In this document: positions 46,648 through 57,406 of the stretch, piece by piece
Layout: each line of letters opens with the position of its first letter
Position numbering within the stretch: position 1 is the first letter of the stretch
NCBI GenBank assembly: GCA_009192285.1
Contig: WBVU01000004.1
Location: 1,014,001-1,078,000, forward strand
Direction of reading: 5' to 3'
Origin: Morchella semilibera
Taxonomy: Eukaryota; Ascomycota; Pezizomycetes; Pezizales; Morchellaceae
Length of the DNA stretch: 64,000 bases
Position numbers and translations under genes: made by a program
Notes under the pieces: generated by a model
What the model saw: only the letters and a program-made list of their open reading frames with translations
Told to the model about the DNA's origin: nothing
Databases searched by the model: none

Positions 46648-47486
46648 ATTCTTTCTTCTGTGTGAATTTTTTTTCTTTTTGTGGTAAGAGACTGGTTTTT
46701 TTTTATTAGCGACGTAGATCGCGGCACCGATAAATCCCCTCGGACATCAAAACCCGTGGTCTCTGCTAGTATTTAATAATACAGAGTATGACTCGCAGTG
46801 TGTGTACACGCTTGTCAGTGGGACCTCCTGACCTCGAAATTGGAGTGGTCCCAAGCTTTCCAACAGCTACTGTCTTCTATGTAGTTTTATGGGGTGGGGG
46901 GCTCAAATTAAAGCTGTCTTCATGACATTGACCTAATTCTAACTAATAACCCTGAAGCTAGATAACAGCAAGGGTCCAACTAACAGCTTATATATTTATA
47001 GAAAACTTAATAGTTATTCTTATGTGATAAGAGTACATGTAGTCTCAATGTAGATGGAAACTGATTACGGACCAAGACCAAAGAATTGATCTAATCCCTA
47101 CTACTTTAGAGGTCGTCTTCCGGTATAGAGGATTATTTTAAGGGATCTTATCACCATAGTGAGAACTAATTAATAGCTAAGCGCGCCAACTAGGGTCAAC
47201 CATAGAGCCATGAGAGAGTAAGACGTAAATTAGGCTCCTTATAAATGGCGTCCCCTAAAAGAGCTTTGTCTTGACTCGACTTCACCATCGTTTCAAAGGA
47301 CTGGAGAAATTATTAGAAAATGATTGATTTAAAATACCCTCTACCTCAATAAAATGAGTTGATACAACCTATATTTAAAATCAGGTATCAACAGCGTTAA
47401 AGGGGGGGTAGGAACCTTCACGACAGCGCAAGAAAAGTGAACGAACTATGTACTCTGTGTCTAACTCTATAATGAATGTTTAAAAT
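46648..47486. other. AT-rich spacer
   Basis: 840 bp, AT-rich, with one TACATGTA at about 47034. No gene recognised. Confidence 0.5.
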
Positions 47487-48130
47487 CTACCTGAAGGTTC
47501 GGCAAGGGTATCTAAAGAAATTGTCAGAATCAAAACTAGATAGTAATAAAGTGATAGAGTCATACTTTGATGGGTAGCCTTCACTTGAGTCAATGGTCCA
47601 ATTTATGCCATTCCCGGGCAACGGTGGCAATCCACCAGCTCCGAGGACCTCACTGATAGATTTTGCGCCACCCTTCTCAAATGCTAATGAAAGAACGCCT
47701 TTTGCACCGTCTTCCTTAATGGTGGCAAGCTGCTTCTCACCCTCCGCGCCAGCTCCAATCCTTGGGTTCGCGGCAGAGCCCACAGTCAAAAGGCCCGCAA
47801 TATCGGACTGTCTGAAGGTGCTCAACTGGGGATAGCTGCGTCTTGAATCGCGCTTCCAGTAAGGGTTCTCGGCAATATCAGCCGCGGGGACGGTGACAGG
47901 GTCTGTATAATCGTGTGCGGGGACAGAGGCGGGGGCGGGGTTACGGAAGTGTTGGTTGAGAGGTATACCGGATGATCGCTCAGGATCGACCGCGAGCAGT
48001 CGGCGAATCTTCTCCCAAATTCCGATGGAGCCGACAGTGTATTTCTGTATTACGAGATCTATCAGAATGTTGATATGAATGTGATGCTGCGAGAGGGCGG
48101 ACGAACCTTAACGACTGGCTGGACAGACAT
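47487..48130 (-). CDS. NADH:ubiquinone oxidoreductase 21.3 kDa subunit (fungal complex I)
   Basis: Three exons (48107-48130, 47566-48044, 47487-47511) give 175 residues in an exact frame. It starts MSVQPVVKKYTVGSIGIWEK and continues LLAVDPERSSGIPLNQHFRN, PVTVPAADIAENPYWKRDSR and GLLTVGSAANPRIGAGAEGE. It ends GYPSKYPCRTFR. The sequence closely follows the Neurospora 21.3 kDa subunit, an accessory subunit of mitochondrial complex I. The very short first and last exons (24 and 25 nt) are supported by the conserved ends. It is divergent from the Zip3-like gene, with 414 bp between starts. Confidence 0.9.
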
Positions 48131-48544
48131 TGTTGCGGCTGCTATAATGAGGGGAGATTCTGTAAAAAAATCGTGTGTCAACGTGATTGCAACCTTTTTA
48201 TGGAAGAGGTGGCGAAATACCTTTAAGATAGAACAAGGAACGATCGAAGGCGGCGAGCTAGGGCTCGAGTTTATTGCTATCGCGAATTGAAGGAGGGAAG
48301 AGATGTCGTTGGGTTTCCTGGTGCCAAGGGATACTTATGTAAAGAACCCTGCCCCGTCCGACATATGCCTGGACGGCGGGCTGCGGCCATCACGCTTCAC
48401 GGGGACGGGAATAGACTTGCCGTACTAGTAGGACCACCCCGCGTAAGGGAGATATCCTAGAGTGCGTGCACCATTGCGATACCATGTGAAATTTCTAATC
48501 TATATTTTCTGCTATAAAATTAATCATCAACTGACGATTCATCT
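48131..48544. promoter_or_regulatory. Bidirectional 5' region, complex I subunit / Zip3-like
   Basis: 414 bp between divergent start codons. No specific factor site recognised. Confidence 0.35.
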
Positions 48545-50688
48545 ATGTCCTCCGCACTTAACTCTTCATCCCCAGCTACTCGGAACCAATCTCCTTCTAT
48601 ATCAGGCAGAAATTCAGAAGATCTTATCACCTACTGCTGTGTCTGCTTTCTCCCCGCCTCCAATGGCCTAGGAAACACGAGTGGGAGTGATCCGCAATTC
48701 TGGTTGACAAGCTGTGGTCATATTGTATGCGGCTCGCACTGTTTCCCAAACGGTGGTATGAGCATAATTACATGTAGTTACTATATAAAGGGCTAAGCTG
48801 ATGAAGGGTACATGTAGTTCCCCAAGATGCAGCGGAAAGAACACATACTTGCCCCTACTGTGGTAGTAGCGGTATATCCCTAGCTGATCTGGGTGCTGGT
48901 AAAGTAAAGTGGGCTGTCTCCTCCATTGGGATTAGAACTCGATTCTCATACACAAATTCTTTTGACCAGGTCTCTGTTGAACTACGTGATTATTTCCGTC
49001 CTGAAGCGGAACTCTTAGAGGATGTTACCGGGGCTATCAAGGTTCATTGATCTAGTTTCCCGCTTTCGAGGAAATAATTGACTAGATTTGAACAGTTTCG
49101 AATGAGTAATGCACTGCGAATAGCATCGCACTATAGAGCGCTTGCTGAGAAGCTGCAGGGTAAGGTTGATGATCAGAGAAGGGTTCTGCTAAAAGTGAAG
49201 GACGAACTTATAGAGGGAAAAGAGCTCAAGAAGTATGGCTTCCTCCTTTCAACCGATTACCACTATCCAAAGACTGACGGTTGGGTAGAAATAAGCCAAT
49301 AATGGAAGCTGAAATAGCAAATCTTCGTGAAGAAAGTTTCTCGACTACGTTCTCAGCTTTCCACAGCTGCCCAGTCACCTTCCTTGGATTATGATGTCCC
49401 ACAATCAGCTCAACAGCAGCGGTATCAATCAGAAATTACGATTAATCGGCAAAGCCCAGCTTCGCCCGTCGCCATGACGAGAGAAAGTCCAAAAATTCTT
49501 AAAAGAAAAGCTGATGATGCAGGCGGTGACCCAACCTTCAGGGCCAGGGAGTTCAGGGACGAAATGAACAAGAGGCAGGCACAGATGCAAGCAATGCCTC
49601 CTCCTCCTATACCACAACGGGGGAAACAACAACACCAAGATGACAGGCCAGAGCCGCAGTATTTTGAACCTATGCAGGGGCAGAATCAAGAACAGCGACC
49701 CGAATTTAGTAACCAATTTCAACAATTGGGCTATTCACCCCGGGCTCGGCCGCGACAAGTATATGAGGATCAGCCACTTTCCAGAAGTAGTACATCCCCG
49801 CAACATAACATACAGCAGCATCATGGCGCCCCTGAGAGACAGCGGCTCCCTATCGATCATAGGAGGCAGTTCGTGGATCTCACAGGGTTGTCTGATCATA
49901 TGGAACCGCAGCGGAGCCCTCAGAGCGGGTTTACAAGTAAACATCAGATTAACGGTCGTGTGCGAAATGATAATGCAGATAATATAAACAACGCATTCCA
50001 ATCGCCTCTTAGGGTACCAACTCCAAGGCCTATCAACACACTACCTGTACGAGGTTCAAGTGATAGATATTTTACTTCTCCAATCAACCAGCCGCCACGT
50101 TCCCGAGTAGGATATGCAAATAGTATATCACCATTGTTACAGAACAAGACAGCGGCCTTCCATTCGCCAAGAAATAGAGATGATAACTTCCCATCCCTGA
50201 TGCGGCAGGAAGAAATGACTACATACCCTTATGATAGAGTTGGGCAGTCTAAGGTCCCCAGCACCCCAAAAGTAACCAATAAAGAGGGAGGGAGTGTAGT
50301 TAGTCCATTCTTCGTTGATCCTGGGAGTTCTGCTGTTTCTGGAAACCGAGAGCCAAGTGTTGGCAACTTAATACAGCGACCTGTCAGTGTTTCAAACTTC
50401 ATTAGTCAACAGGAGGGTGGTTTCAACCGTTTGTATGGTACTGGCTTGGGCGAGACTGGTTTCTTTAATCGACATGATCCGCTGAGTGGGGGGGTAAATA
50501 CAGTCAAAGCCCCAAACTGGAGCACCCCACAGTTAGGAACAAAGTTTGGATCCTTCCAAGGCGGGGGAGGAACAAGACCAGCAACTGAACAGGGAATTGG
50601 CAGGATTGGAGGCAACGTATTTAATCCTCCAAGAGGAGCCGGGATAACTGATAGACCGGGTTTAAGGAGGACTGTGAGGAGAGATTGA
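48545..50688 (+). CDS. RING-finger protein, Zip3/RNF212-like (meiotic crossover SUMO ligase family)
   Basis: Four exons as I read it: 48545-48755, 48818-49041, 49096-49232 and 49289-50688, about 650 residues. The RING is YCCVCFLPASNG, FWLTSCGHIVCGSHCF and THTCPYCGSSG, split by intron 1. A coiled coil follows (RIASHYRALAEKLQGKVDDQ, KVKDELIEGKELKK, EAEIANLREE, VSRLRSQLS), then a long Gln/Pro/Arg-rich disordered tail with RVPTPRPINTLPVR and a basic end. RING plus coiled coil plus disordered tail is the Zip3/RNF212/HEI10 layout; these are E3 ligases that mark crossover sites in meiosis. The frame between NLREE and VSRLRS needs one A fewer at 49333-49335, or an alternative splice. The family call is moderate because the RING family is large. 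Confidence 0.65.
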
Positions 50689-51170
50689 TTTTATACATCA
50701 ATAGCTATGATATATGGATTGATCTTAGGCGACTGTAGGAATAATATAACCTATTTATTATTCCGGATATTCAAGGATGAGATGGCCCATGTGGTTTCTC
50801 GGTCGAGTGAGGTCTAGTGATGCTAATGATTTTTACCACTGCGCTAAGCCGAGAACCAGAGCCCATACATACAGCTGCTATTGTCAAAATGATATGCGCC
50901 GCATTAATTAAAAACTTTCCATTCGGACAAGCCTTTTATGAGTTTATCTACTTAAGTACATGTACTTTCATGTAACAGAATCATATAATCTCACTCGACA
51001 CGTCTTCCAATATTACGAGTATTTCACATATTGATATTTACTGGTAACCTCATCTTCAACGTCAACGCTTTACCCAGCATCTTATAATCATACTGAAGTA
51101 AGGTGGCGGAGTACATGTGAAGTTCAAAGGATTAAAGAATAAAATTATTAAGACTCTTCAGAAGGCCCGC
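50689..51170. other. Spacer between convergent genes
   Basis: 482 bp, AT-rich, with one TACATGTA (about 50957). Nothing else recognised. Confidence 0.5.
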
Positions 51171-51781
51171 TTATCTGAGCAAGTCGTGAGCGGGACGAAT
51201 TCCCCACCAAGTCAAAAATACTGATAGACCAACAGTCTCGACCAATCCCGCAGCAGCACGAATAGCAATGTACTCTGCTGGACGACGTTCCTGGAATAAC
51301 TGAGAGACAACCTAGGACAATTGTCAATGTTTACTCTACGAAACGGAACAAGGATCAACATACAGTAGGGACACTTGTAGCAGCAAAGATAAGCGCGCCA
51401 ACATACGCAGCACCCTTGTAGGTGAGAACACCAGTCTGGGTGAGCAGAGCAGCGACGGCATATGTTTGGGCACCCGAGCCGAGAACGTTGGAACCCCAAA
51501 GAGTGGCAGTCTTAGCAGCTTCTTTGGATTTGATCCATTCTTGCTTGGAATCGGCATTCATAGCCTTGCGGTAGGATTCACCGAATAGGGGGGCCATGAC
51601 AGCAAGGTTGGTGGTATGGGTGAAGAGGGTACCGAGGGCAACGGCTGATGGCTTGACAGGAGGAAGATAGTGAAGGCTATAAGATATCAGTACATTATTT
51701 TTAAGAATTAATATTTGAGTAAATGGATGACAAAAGTTATTGATTAAAAGACATAAATGGGATGGAGACTAACGATGCCAT
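51171..51781 (-). CDS. DUF1761-like small membrane protein
   Basis: Three exons (51774-51781, 51364-51676, 51171-51311) give 153 residues. The first exon is only 8 nt (ATGGCATC); the join restores MASLHYLPPVKPSAVALGTL. It continues FGESYRKAMNADSKQEWIKS, WGSNVLGSGAQTYAVAALL, YVGALIFAATSVPT and SVFLTWWGIRPAHDLL. At least three hydrophobic segments fit a small polytopic membrane protein. The layout resembles the fungal DUF1761 family, whose function I do not know. It is divergent from TOA1. Confidence 0.72.
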
Positions 51782-53290
51782 TATGAGTGATTGAGTTTGT
51801 TGATGGATAGAATCCGGGAGTATGCAAAAAATTCTCGGTATTGAGGAGATGAGCTGAATTGGATGATGGGGTATTTGGGAGGATGGGGCACGACAGAAGG
51901 TATTTAAGTAGCTATTTGCCCGACCACATGTCTACTAAAATGACCGCATACCGACCGGTACTCTACCCAGCCAGTAAATGAGGTACCGTTTTCAATGATA
52001 AACCCGGTTGTTCCTGTTCCTGTTCCTACAGTTAACGATCTAATTGGAACCTAACTGCATAAGTCGAAACTTGGAATCCAATCAAATTTCCTTGTATTGC
52101 CCCCTTGCTCCAGATTCTTTAAGGCAGATTCATGTTCCTGTCTCTGCGCCGTGTCTAAAGCGAGGATGTTGAAGAAAGAACCCGAACATAGGAAGGGGGG
52201 GGGGGGGGTTTCCCCAGTACCGCGGTACAAACGTTGTTCGCAGGAACGGAACATCGAATGCGAGGATGTCGTCACTATCACGAACGTCCCAATTCTCAAG
52301 TCTGATGTCATTTCTCGTCACAATGGCGGGTAACAATGGTAGTGCTGTGGCACCTTGTATTATTGGCTTGGCATGGAGGTTATGGGATTGAAGCTTGGCA
52401 AACGAAAGTCGGAGTCATCCGCAGTTTCGTGCATGGGGAAGCGTCGCGACTCACACTTTGTGCTTAGCCTTGTTGATGATAAGTTTGTGGGGAACAGCGC
52501 CATGGAGTAGATACAATCTCTATGTTTAACTTTGGCGGGAGGTGTGTACATACATGGCAGGCACATTCTATCATGTAGGTACACTTCTATGCAGTTATAC
52601 ATCTCAATAAGATGCATAGGTGAGATGCGAGTGGGTAAAGCAAACCATTCATTTGCTCTCCACATAACACATTAGAAGAGCAAGGCAGGGGAAAGAGGGG
52701 TAAGAGAGATTGAGTACTCAAAGTATGGTACTGTGTATATACATATATGGAATTGTGTGTGTACATGTACTTACATTCAAACAATCGTGGTCATGAGTCA
52801 AAGCTCTGCCACATTACCGAGATGGTGTTGCGGCTCTTTGAAAGCTCTATCTAGCTGCCATCCATGCCAAGGGCGTTTGGCTGACTAATCCGAGCTTTCA
52901 CCCTCAAAATTCCAGCGGCCTCTGGACACTATCACCAGAGACACTACAGGCCTCAAAGAAATAGATCTTGCCTCTCGGCCTCGAATCTCTCACCCCCTGC
53001 TCCATCGCTGTCGCAGGTCTTTCCATAGCGAAAAGTCATCTTCATAGACAAAGACTTCGCCGTCAGTGATATCCGTATCTCTCTCTCGTCCTTCGCTTCG
53101 TCCAGAAGCTTCCGCCAATCCCGCAGCGGATTCATCCCGCACAATCACGTACCCCCAATCCCCTCCCCCCCCCCCCCCCCGCGAGATCTTCTCCCTCTAC
53201 CTAAACTCTCCCCAAAAAGAAAAGCCCTCGACCCTATTCCCATTTACTCCTATTGTCCGTCTACCAAGCTATAAATCGATATAAGACAAG
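51782..53290. other. Divergent spacer, DUF1761-like / TOA1
   Basis: 1.5 kb. It contains a G14 run (52195-52208), one TACATGTA (about 52761) and a C16 run (53165-53180) on the TOA1 sense strand 110 bp before its ATG. Open frames at 52051-52665 and 52953-53284 show no domains. Confidence 0.5.
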
Positions 53291-54834
53291 ATGTCGAATC
53301 AGCTAGTTGTCAGTGCTCTCCTTGTTCCTTCTTGCTCGTCTATCCTGTTCACTTCTGGTATGCCATTTCACTTTTTCCCAGTCCGCGCGCTGACTCGTGT
53401 GTGTCTCGTGTTTCGGGTGTTGGTTGAGTGAAAATAGGGTGAGATTTATCAGCGAATTATACAAGATGTTATCGAAACCAGTGTTATTGATTTCGAAGAA
53501 GCTGGAGTTAACGCATCGACCTTGGAAGAGTTGAAGCAGGTAAGCTGAGAGTTGGTTTCTTCCGTTTCGTTGTCATTTTTCATTTCAACTCAAGGGCGCT
53601 TGGCTGGCTGGCGGCTCCTCTATCCCCTTTTTATGGGCGCGCCCGATTTCCCTTTTATGTGCCTCACACCCATTTTTGCGGGGTCGCTTTTATATGCTGC
53701 CCTTAGGGGATGGTTGCTGATTTACTTCCCTGTTTTCCCCACGTATTTTGCTCGCTTGCCTAATTTGGTCATATTACTTCCTTTTGCCACAATTAGTGCT
53801 ATCCTTGCTGACAAAATGGTCTTTGTTCTACGCAGGTCTGGCAGCAAAGACTTTCAGACCTTCACGTTGCTCATTTCCCATGGGACCCTGCACCACCAGA
53901 GGCTGTTGCGCCCACACAAGCCCAGCCAGCCCCTACATCTCCCGCTAAGGCAGCCCAACCACAGCAACCGGGCATCAAGCAAGAGGCTAATGCTCAAAAT
54001 TCGGCCGGTGTGCCGGGTCAGAACGCTGGCGGGGTTCGTATTAAGCCCGAACCTGTCCTAGAGCCGCAAGGAGTTTATGCCCCTCCCGTCGCTCCGGGCA
54101 ACCCAACACACAACCCCGCACTCGCCGAACAGAGGGCGCGCCAAAATGTTGCAGCACTACGACCCAATGGTGGGTTGGTATTACCTCTCAACCCCCAGCA
54201 AAGACAACAGAACGGACAGAACGGAATCCCACAGCATGATGGTGCCGACGACGTTGTGCCAATAGAGGGTTATGGTAATATCAGCCGGGATGAAGCGGAC
54301 CGCATATTGCTTTGCAGGATCGGAGCAGCGGAACGGGAGAGTGCTAAGGCTACCGAGGAGCTAGCAAATGCTCTAAAGGGTCTTAAAACTACCTCTCCAT
54401 CCAAGTCTTCCAGGAAACGCCGCCCAAGGAGGCAAGATGCGTACGAGGCTGCCCTTGACAGTACTAACTCTTACCCATACCCGTCTGATACCCCATCATC
54501 GTCCCACACTCTTCGTCCTAATGGCATCTCTCAACTTGACGGCGATTCCGATGAGGATATTGCCGACGAGGATGCTATTAACTCAGATCTTGACGATCCT
54601 GAGGATGATGAAATTGATAATGAGGATGAAGATGAAGTTCCACAAATCATGCTGTGCATGTACGATAAAGTTCAAAGAACTAAGAACAAGTGGAAATGTG
54701 TGCTCAAGGATGGTGTTTTAACGATTAATGGGAAAGAGTGAGTCCCTAATTCCTATCTTTTTGATGGCTGTTTCCACTAACCCCATTGTCCTAGATACGT
54801 TTTCCACAAGGCCAATGGGGAGTATGAGTGGTAA
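53291..54834 (+). CDS. TOA1: TFIIA large subunit (Toa1)
   Basis: Four exons (53291-53308, 53438-53539, 53836-54737, 54795-54834) give 353 residues in an exact frame. The N-terminal helical part reads MSNQLVGEIYQRIIQDVIET, VIDFEEAGVNASTLEELKQ and VWQQRLSDLHVAHFPWD. The long middle is Pro/Gln-rich and ends in an acidic tract (LDDPEDDEIDNEDEDEVPQI). The C-terminal beta-barrel part is MLCMYDKVQRTKNKWKCVLK, DGVLTINGKE and YVFHKANGEYEW. This is the standard layout of the TFIIA alpha/beta precursor, which stabilises TBP on promoter DNA. Intron 2 is long for this window (296 bp) and is itself open for much of its length. The last exon encodes only 12 residues. Confidence 0.95.
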
Positions 54835-56415
54835 TCTATCCATGTCAATACAGATGTATGTGTTCGTGACTCGCATTCTCGAGTTGGGTTTAATTTCTGT
54901 AATTCTGAGGAAAGAAAAAGGAGCCTCCTAATATTAGGTGGTATAAAAAAAGCAGAGAAAATGGGGTTCGTTGAGCAATAAGAGGTGGGGCGAAATGGGT
55001 AAGAATTGGATCTGCAGTAAGACACAGACGCCTGATACCCCTTATATTCTTTTCTTTTTCTTTTTCCAGCTGTAGTTTAGTGCGTCTCTGCTGGATAAAA
55101 GAAATTTAGTTGCTGTCCTAGTATGTGTACGAGATTGGGTTAGACTATTTGTAGAGCTGTAGCTTGATTGAATAGGCCGGCAGCGTGAAGTAGGGGAAAG
55201 GTGTAAAATTGAATTAATAGCTTTTTCTTTTTCCGTCCATTCCTAGTATTTTTTTTTTCTCTTCGCTCCGTCTCTTTCACTTTCTAGCGGCTGCTTCTAT
55301 CTGTTCTTGCACTATTTATGAGATTGTTACCAACCCGCGTGGCCGGAAGGCAGAAATGATACTTATACTCCCTACGTCATTTTTAGCCTTTGTCCATCGT
55401 ACAAGCCACAATGCTTGAAATTAGCCAACCACTTTTTTATCAACGAGATACTTAGGTGTATCTCGCCGAGCCTTTGGTTGTAAATTTTGGTTGTGAAGAA
55501 ATGTCATTTACTGAACACCCATACCCATGCAGGAAGTATATAGGTACTTTACGACAAACATGTAAACAAATATAAGCTACAGATTTGACAGGATAGAGAA
55601 GTATCTTGATAGATGACAACATTGTTTGCTACTTGTGAGGACGAGTGACGGCCTATGACTCCATTAATATTGATCGATTCATTAAGTGCACAAAAACAAT
55701 ACGTTTCGCCCATAAATTTTTCTGGTCCCTCCTTTTCAAGCATTCTTTTGGCTAGGATATTCTCTTGCTATGACTTAAAAACCCCCTCTCGTATTTGGCT
55801 TCTGAAACCCGATACAAAGTTGTCGCTCTAGGTTCTCTTGATCTCCTGTTGAGTTGTCCAAGACCTCGTAATACATCTTCTTTGGTATCCATTGTTTAAG
55901 TATGTATACCCATGCTCCGTATATTATCATCTAGTAATATTGCCAGGTATTTGGTATCAGATTGGGGCAGCTCTATAGTTAATGGTCGCGCGTCTGCCAT
56001 GCGTTTCACTGAAGTAGTGTTCTCTTCTATGTTCACTGTTACCGCAACATGTAGAGTTAGGAGTGGATACCGAGGGCACATAAGCCCCCCCCCGGGGGGG
56101 GGGTTGACCCCCAAAACGCCCTCTAGAGCACATGCCGTAAATGAGGTCTAGTTGTACCTCTTTGGTCCCTACGCTTTCGACTTCCGCCTTACGCACTCAT
56201 CTACGTAAGACATGTCCGAAATATATTAGTTATTCATACATGTAACTTACAACTAAACCGCGTATTTATTTAGCCCTCACCAAGAAATAAAATGGTTCAA
56301 AGAAAAGAGGATTAACCATGAAGGGCGAGATTATCATAATGGAAAGAGAAAAAAAGGGATGTAAAACTATAAAATGAATATCAGCACACCCAATATTACC
56401 GCTGCTTGCCTGCAG
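54835..56415. other. Spacer between convergent genes
   Basis: 1.6 kb between the stops of TOA1 and the JmjC gene. It holds a C9G10 perfect palindrome (56085-56103) and one TACATGTA (about 56238). No supported gene. Confidence 0.55.
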
Positions 56416-57372
56416 CTAATACATCCATTTCTTAGCCACATTAGCCGTATCACCCCCCCAAACCTCATCATCGTCGCCCCAATCTGATCCCGAGGATTCA
56501 TCCTTAAGTTTAGTCCATTTATCTTTTAAGGGTTCGATAGTTGACATGCCTCTCTCGAGCTCAGGAATCCTAGTAGGCTGAGTCGATGGTTGAAATTTTC
56601 TGCTACTAACGGCGCCACTTTCTACGGGTTTGTACATAGGTGCTTTTGCTGCAATGCTTGATTTAGGCGAAAAACTAGGTTTACGTCCTAGGTCTGACGA
56701 GGCCGGAGGTCTCGGGGTGGAGCGACTTGCCGGAACTGACCTTTCCACTTCCCATGTTTTTAGTGTAGGACTTCTAGCCGTGTGTATATTCCATTGCGGT
56801 GTGGGGTTCCTTGGAGTTGGCATAACCGATGTCGGCACTGGCGTGGGTCGGGTAGTATTCCTCAGGGCCAATCCAGCATCAGTGGCATACTCAGTCCTCC
56901 AATTAATCCCTGGACGTTTCTCGATCACAACCGCAAAATTTGAACCTGGTAGCTGCGATTCCCAAAATGCACCAGGCCCATATGGGACTTCGTCCTCATC
57001 CATACGAAAGTCATCTCCTTCATCGCTATCAACTCCTTGTGTATCCTCAAGCATGCCTCCGGCAACCTCAGCAGCCAATATCTTTGCTTCCTGGTAAGCT
57101 CTTCGGCGCTCTTCCTTCTCATCCTCAATCGCCTGTAGCCGCTCCCTTTCCTTCTTTATTTTCTCTTCTTCGGCTGCTTTCTTCTCGTTGATGATCCTTT
57201 GCTCTTCATCAATGATCTTTCGCTGTGCGTCTTTAATTGCATTTTCTTGGGCGATCTTTGCGTCTTTGATGGCCTTCTTGGCGGCTTCGGCGGCTTCCTC
57301 TTCGCGTTTACGTGCAATCCAGGCGCTTTCTCTGCGGCGAGGCTTGGGCTCAGGAATTACCTCTAGCTCTTC

Positions 57373-57406
<34 letters not shown>

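Noticed and set aside
53552-54061. Open frame spanning TOA1 intron 2 and exon 3
   Set aside because: The TOA1 frame and its conserved residues define the exon; this is another frame.
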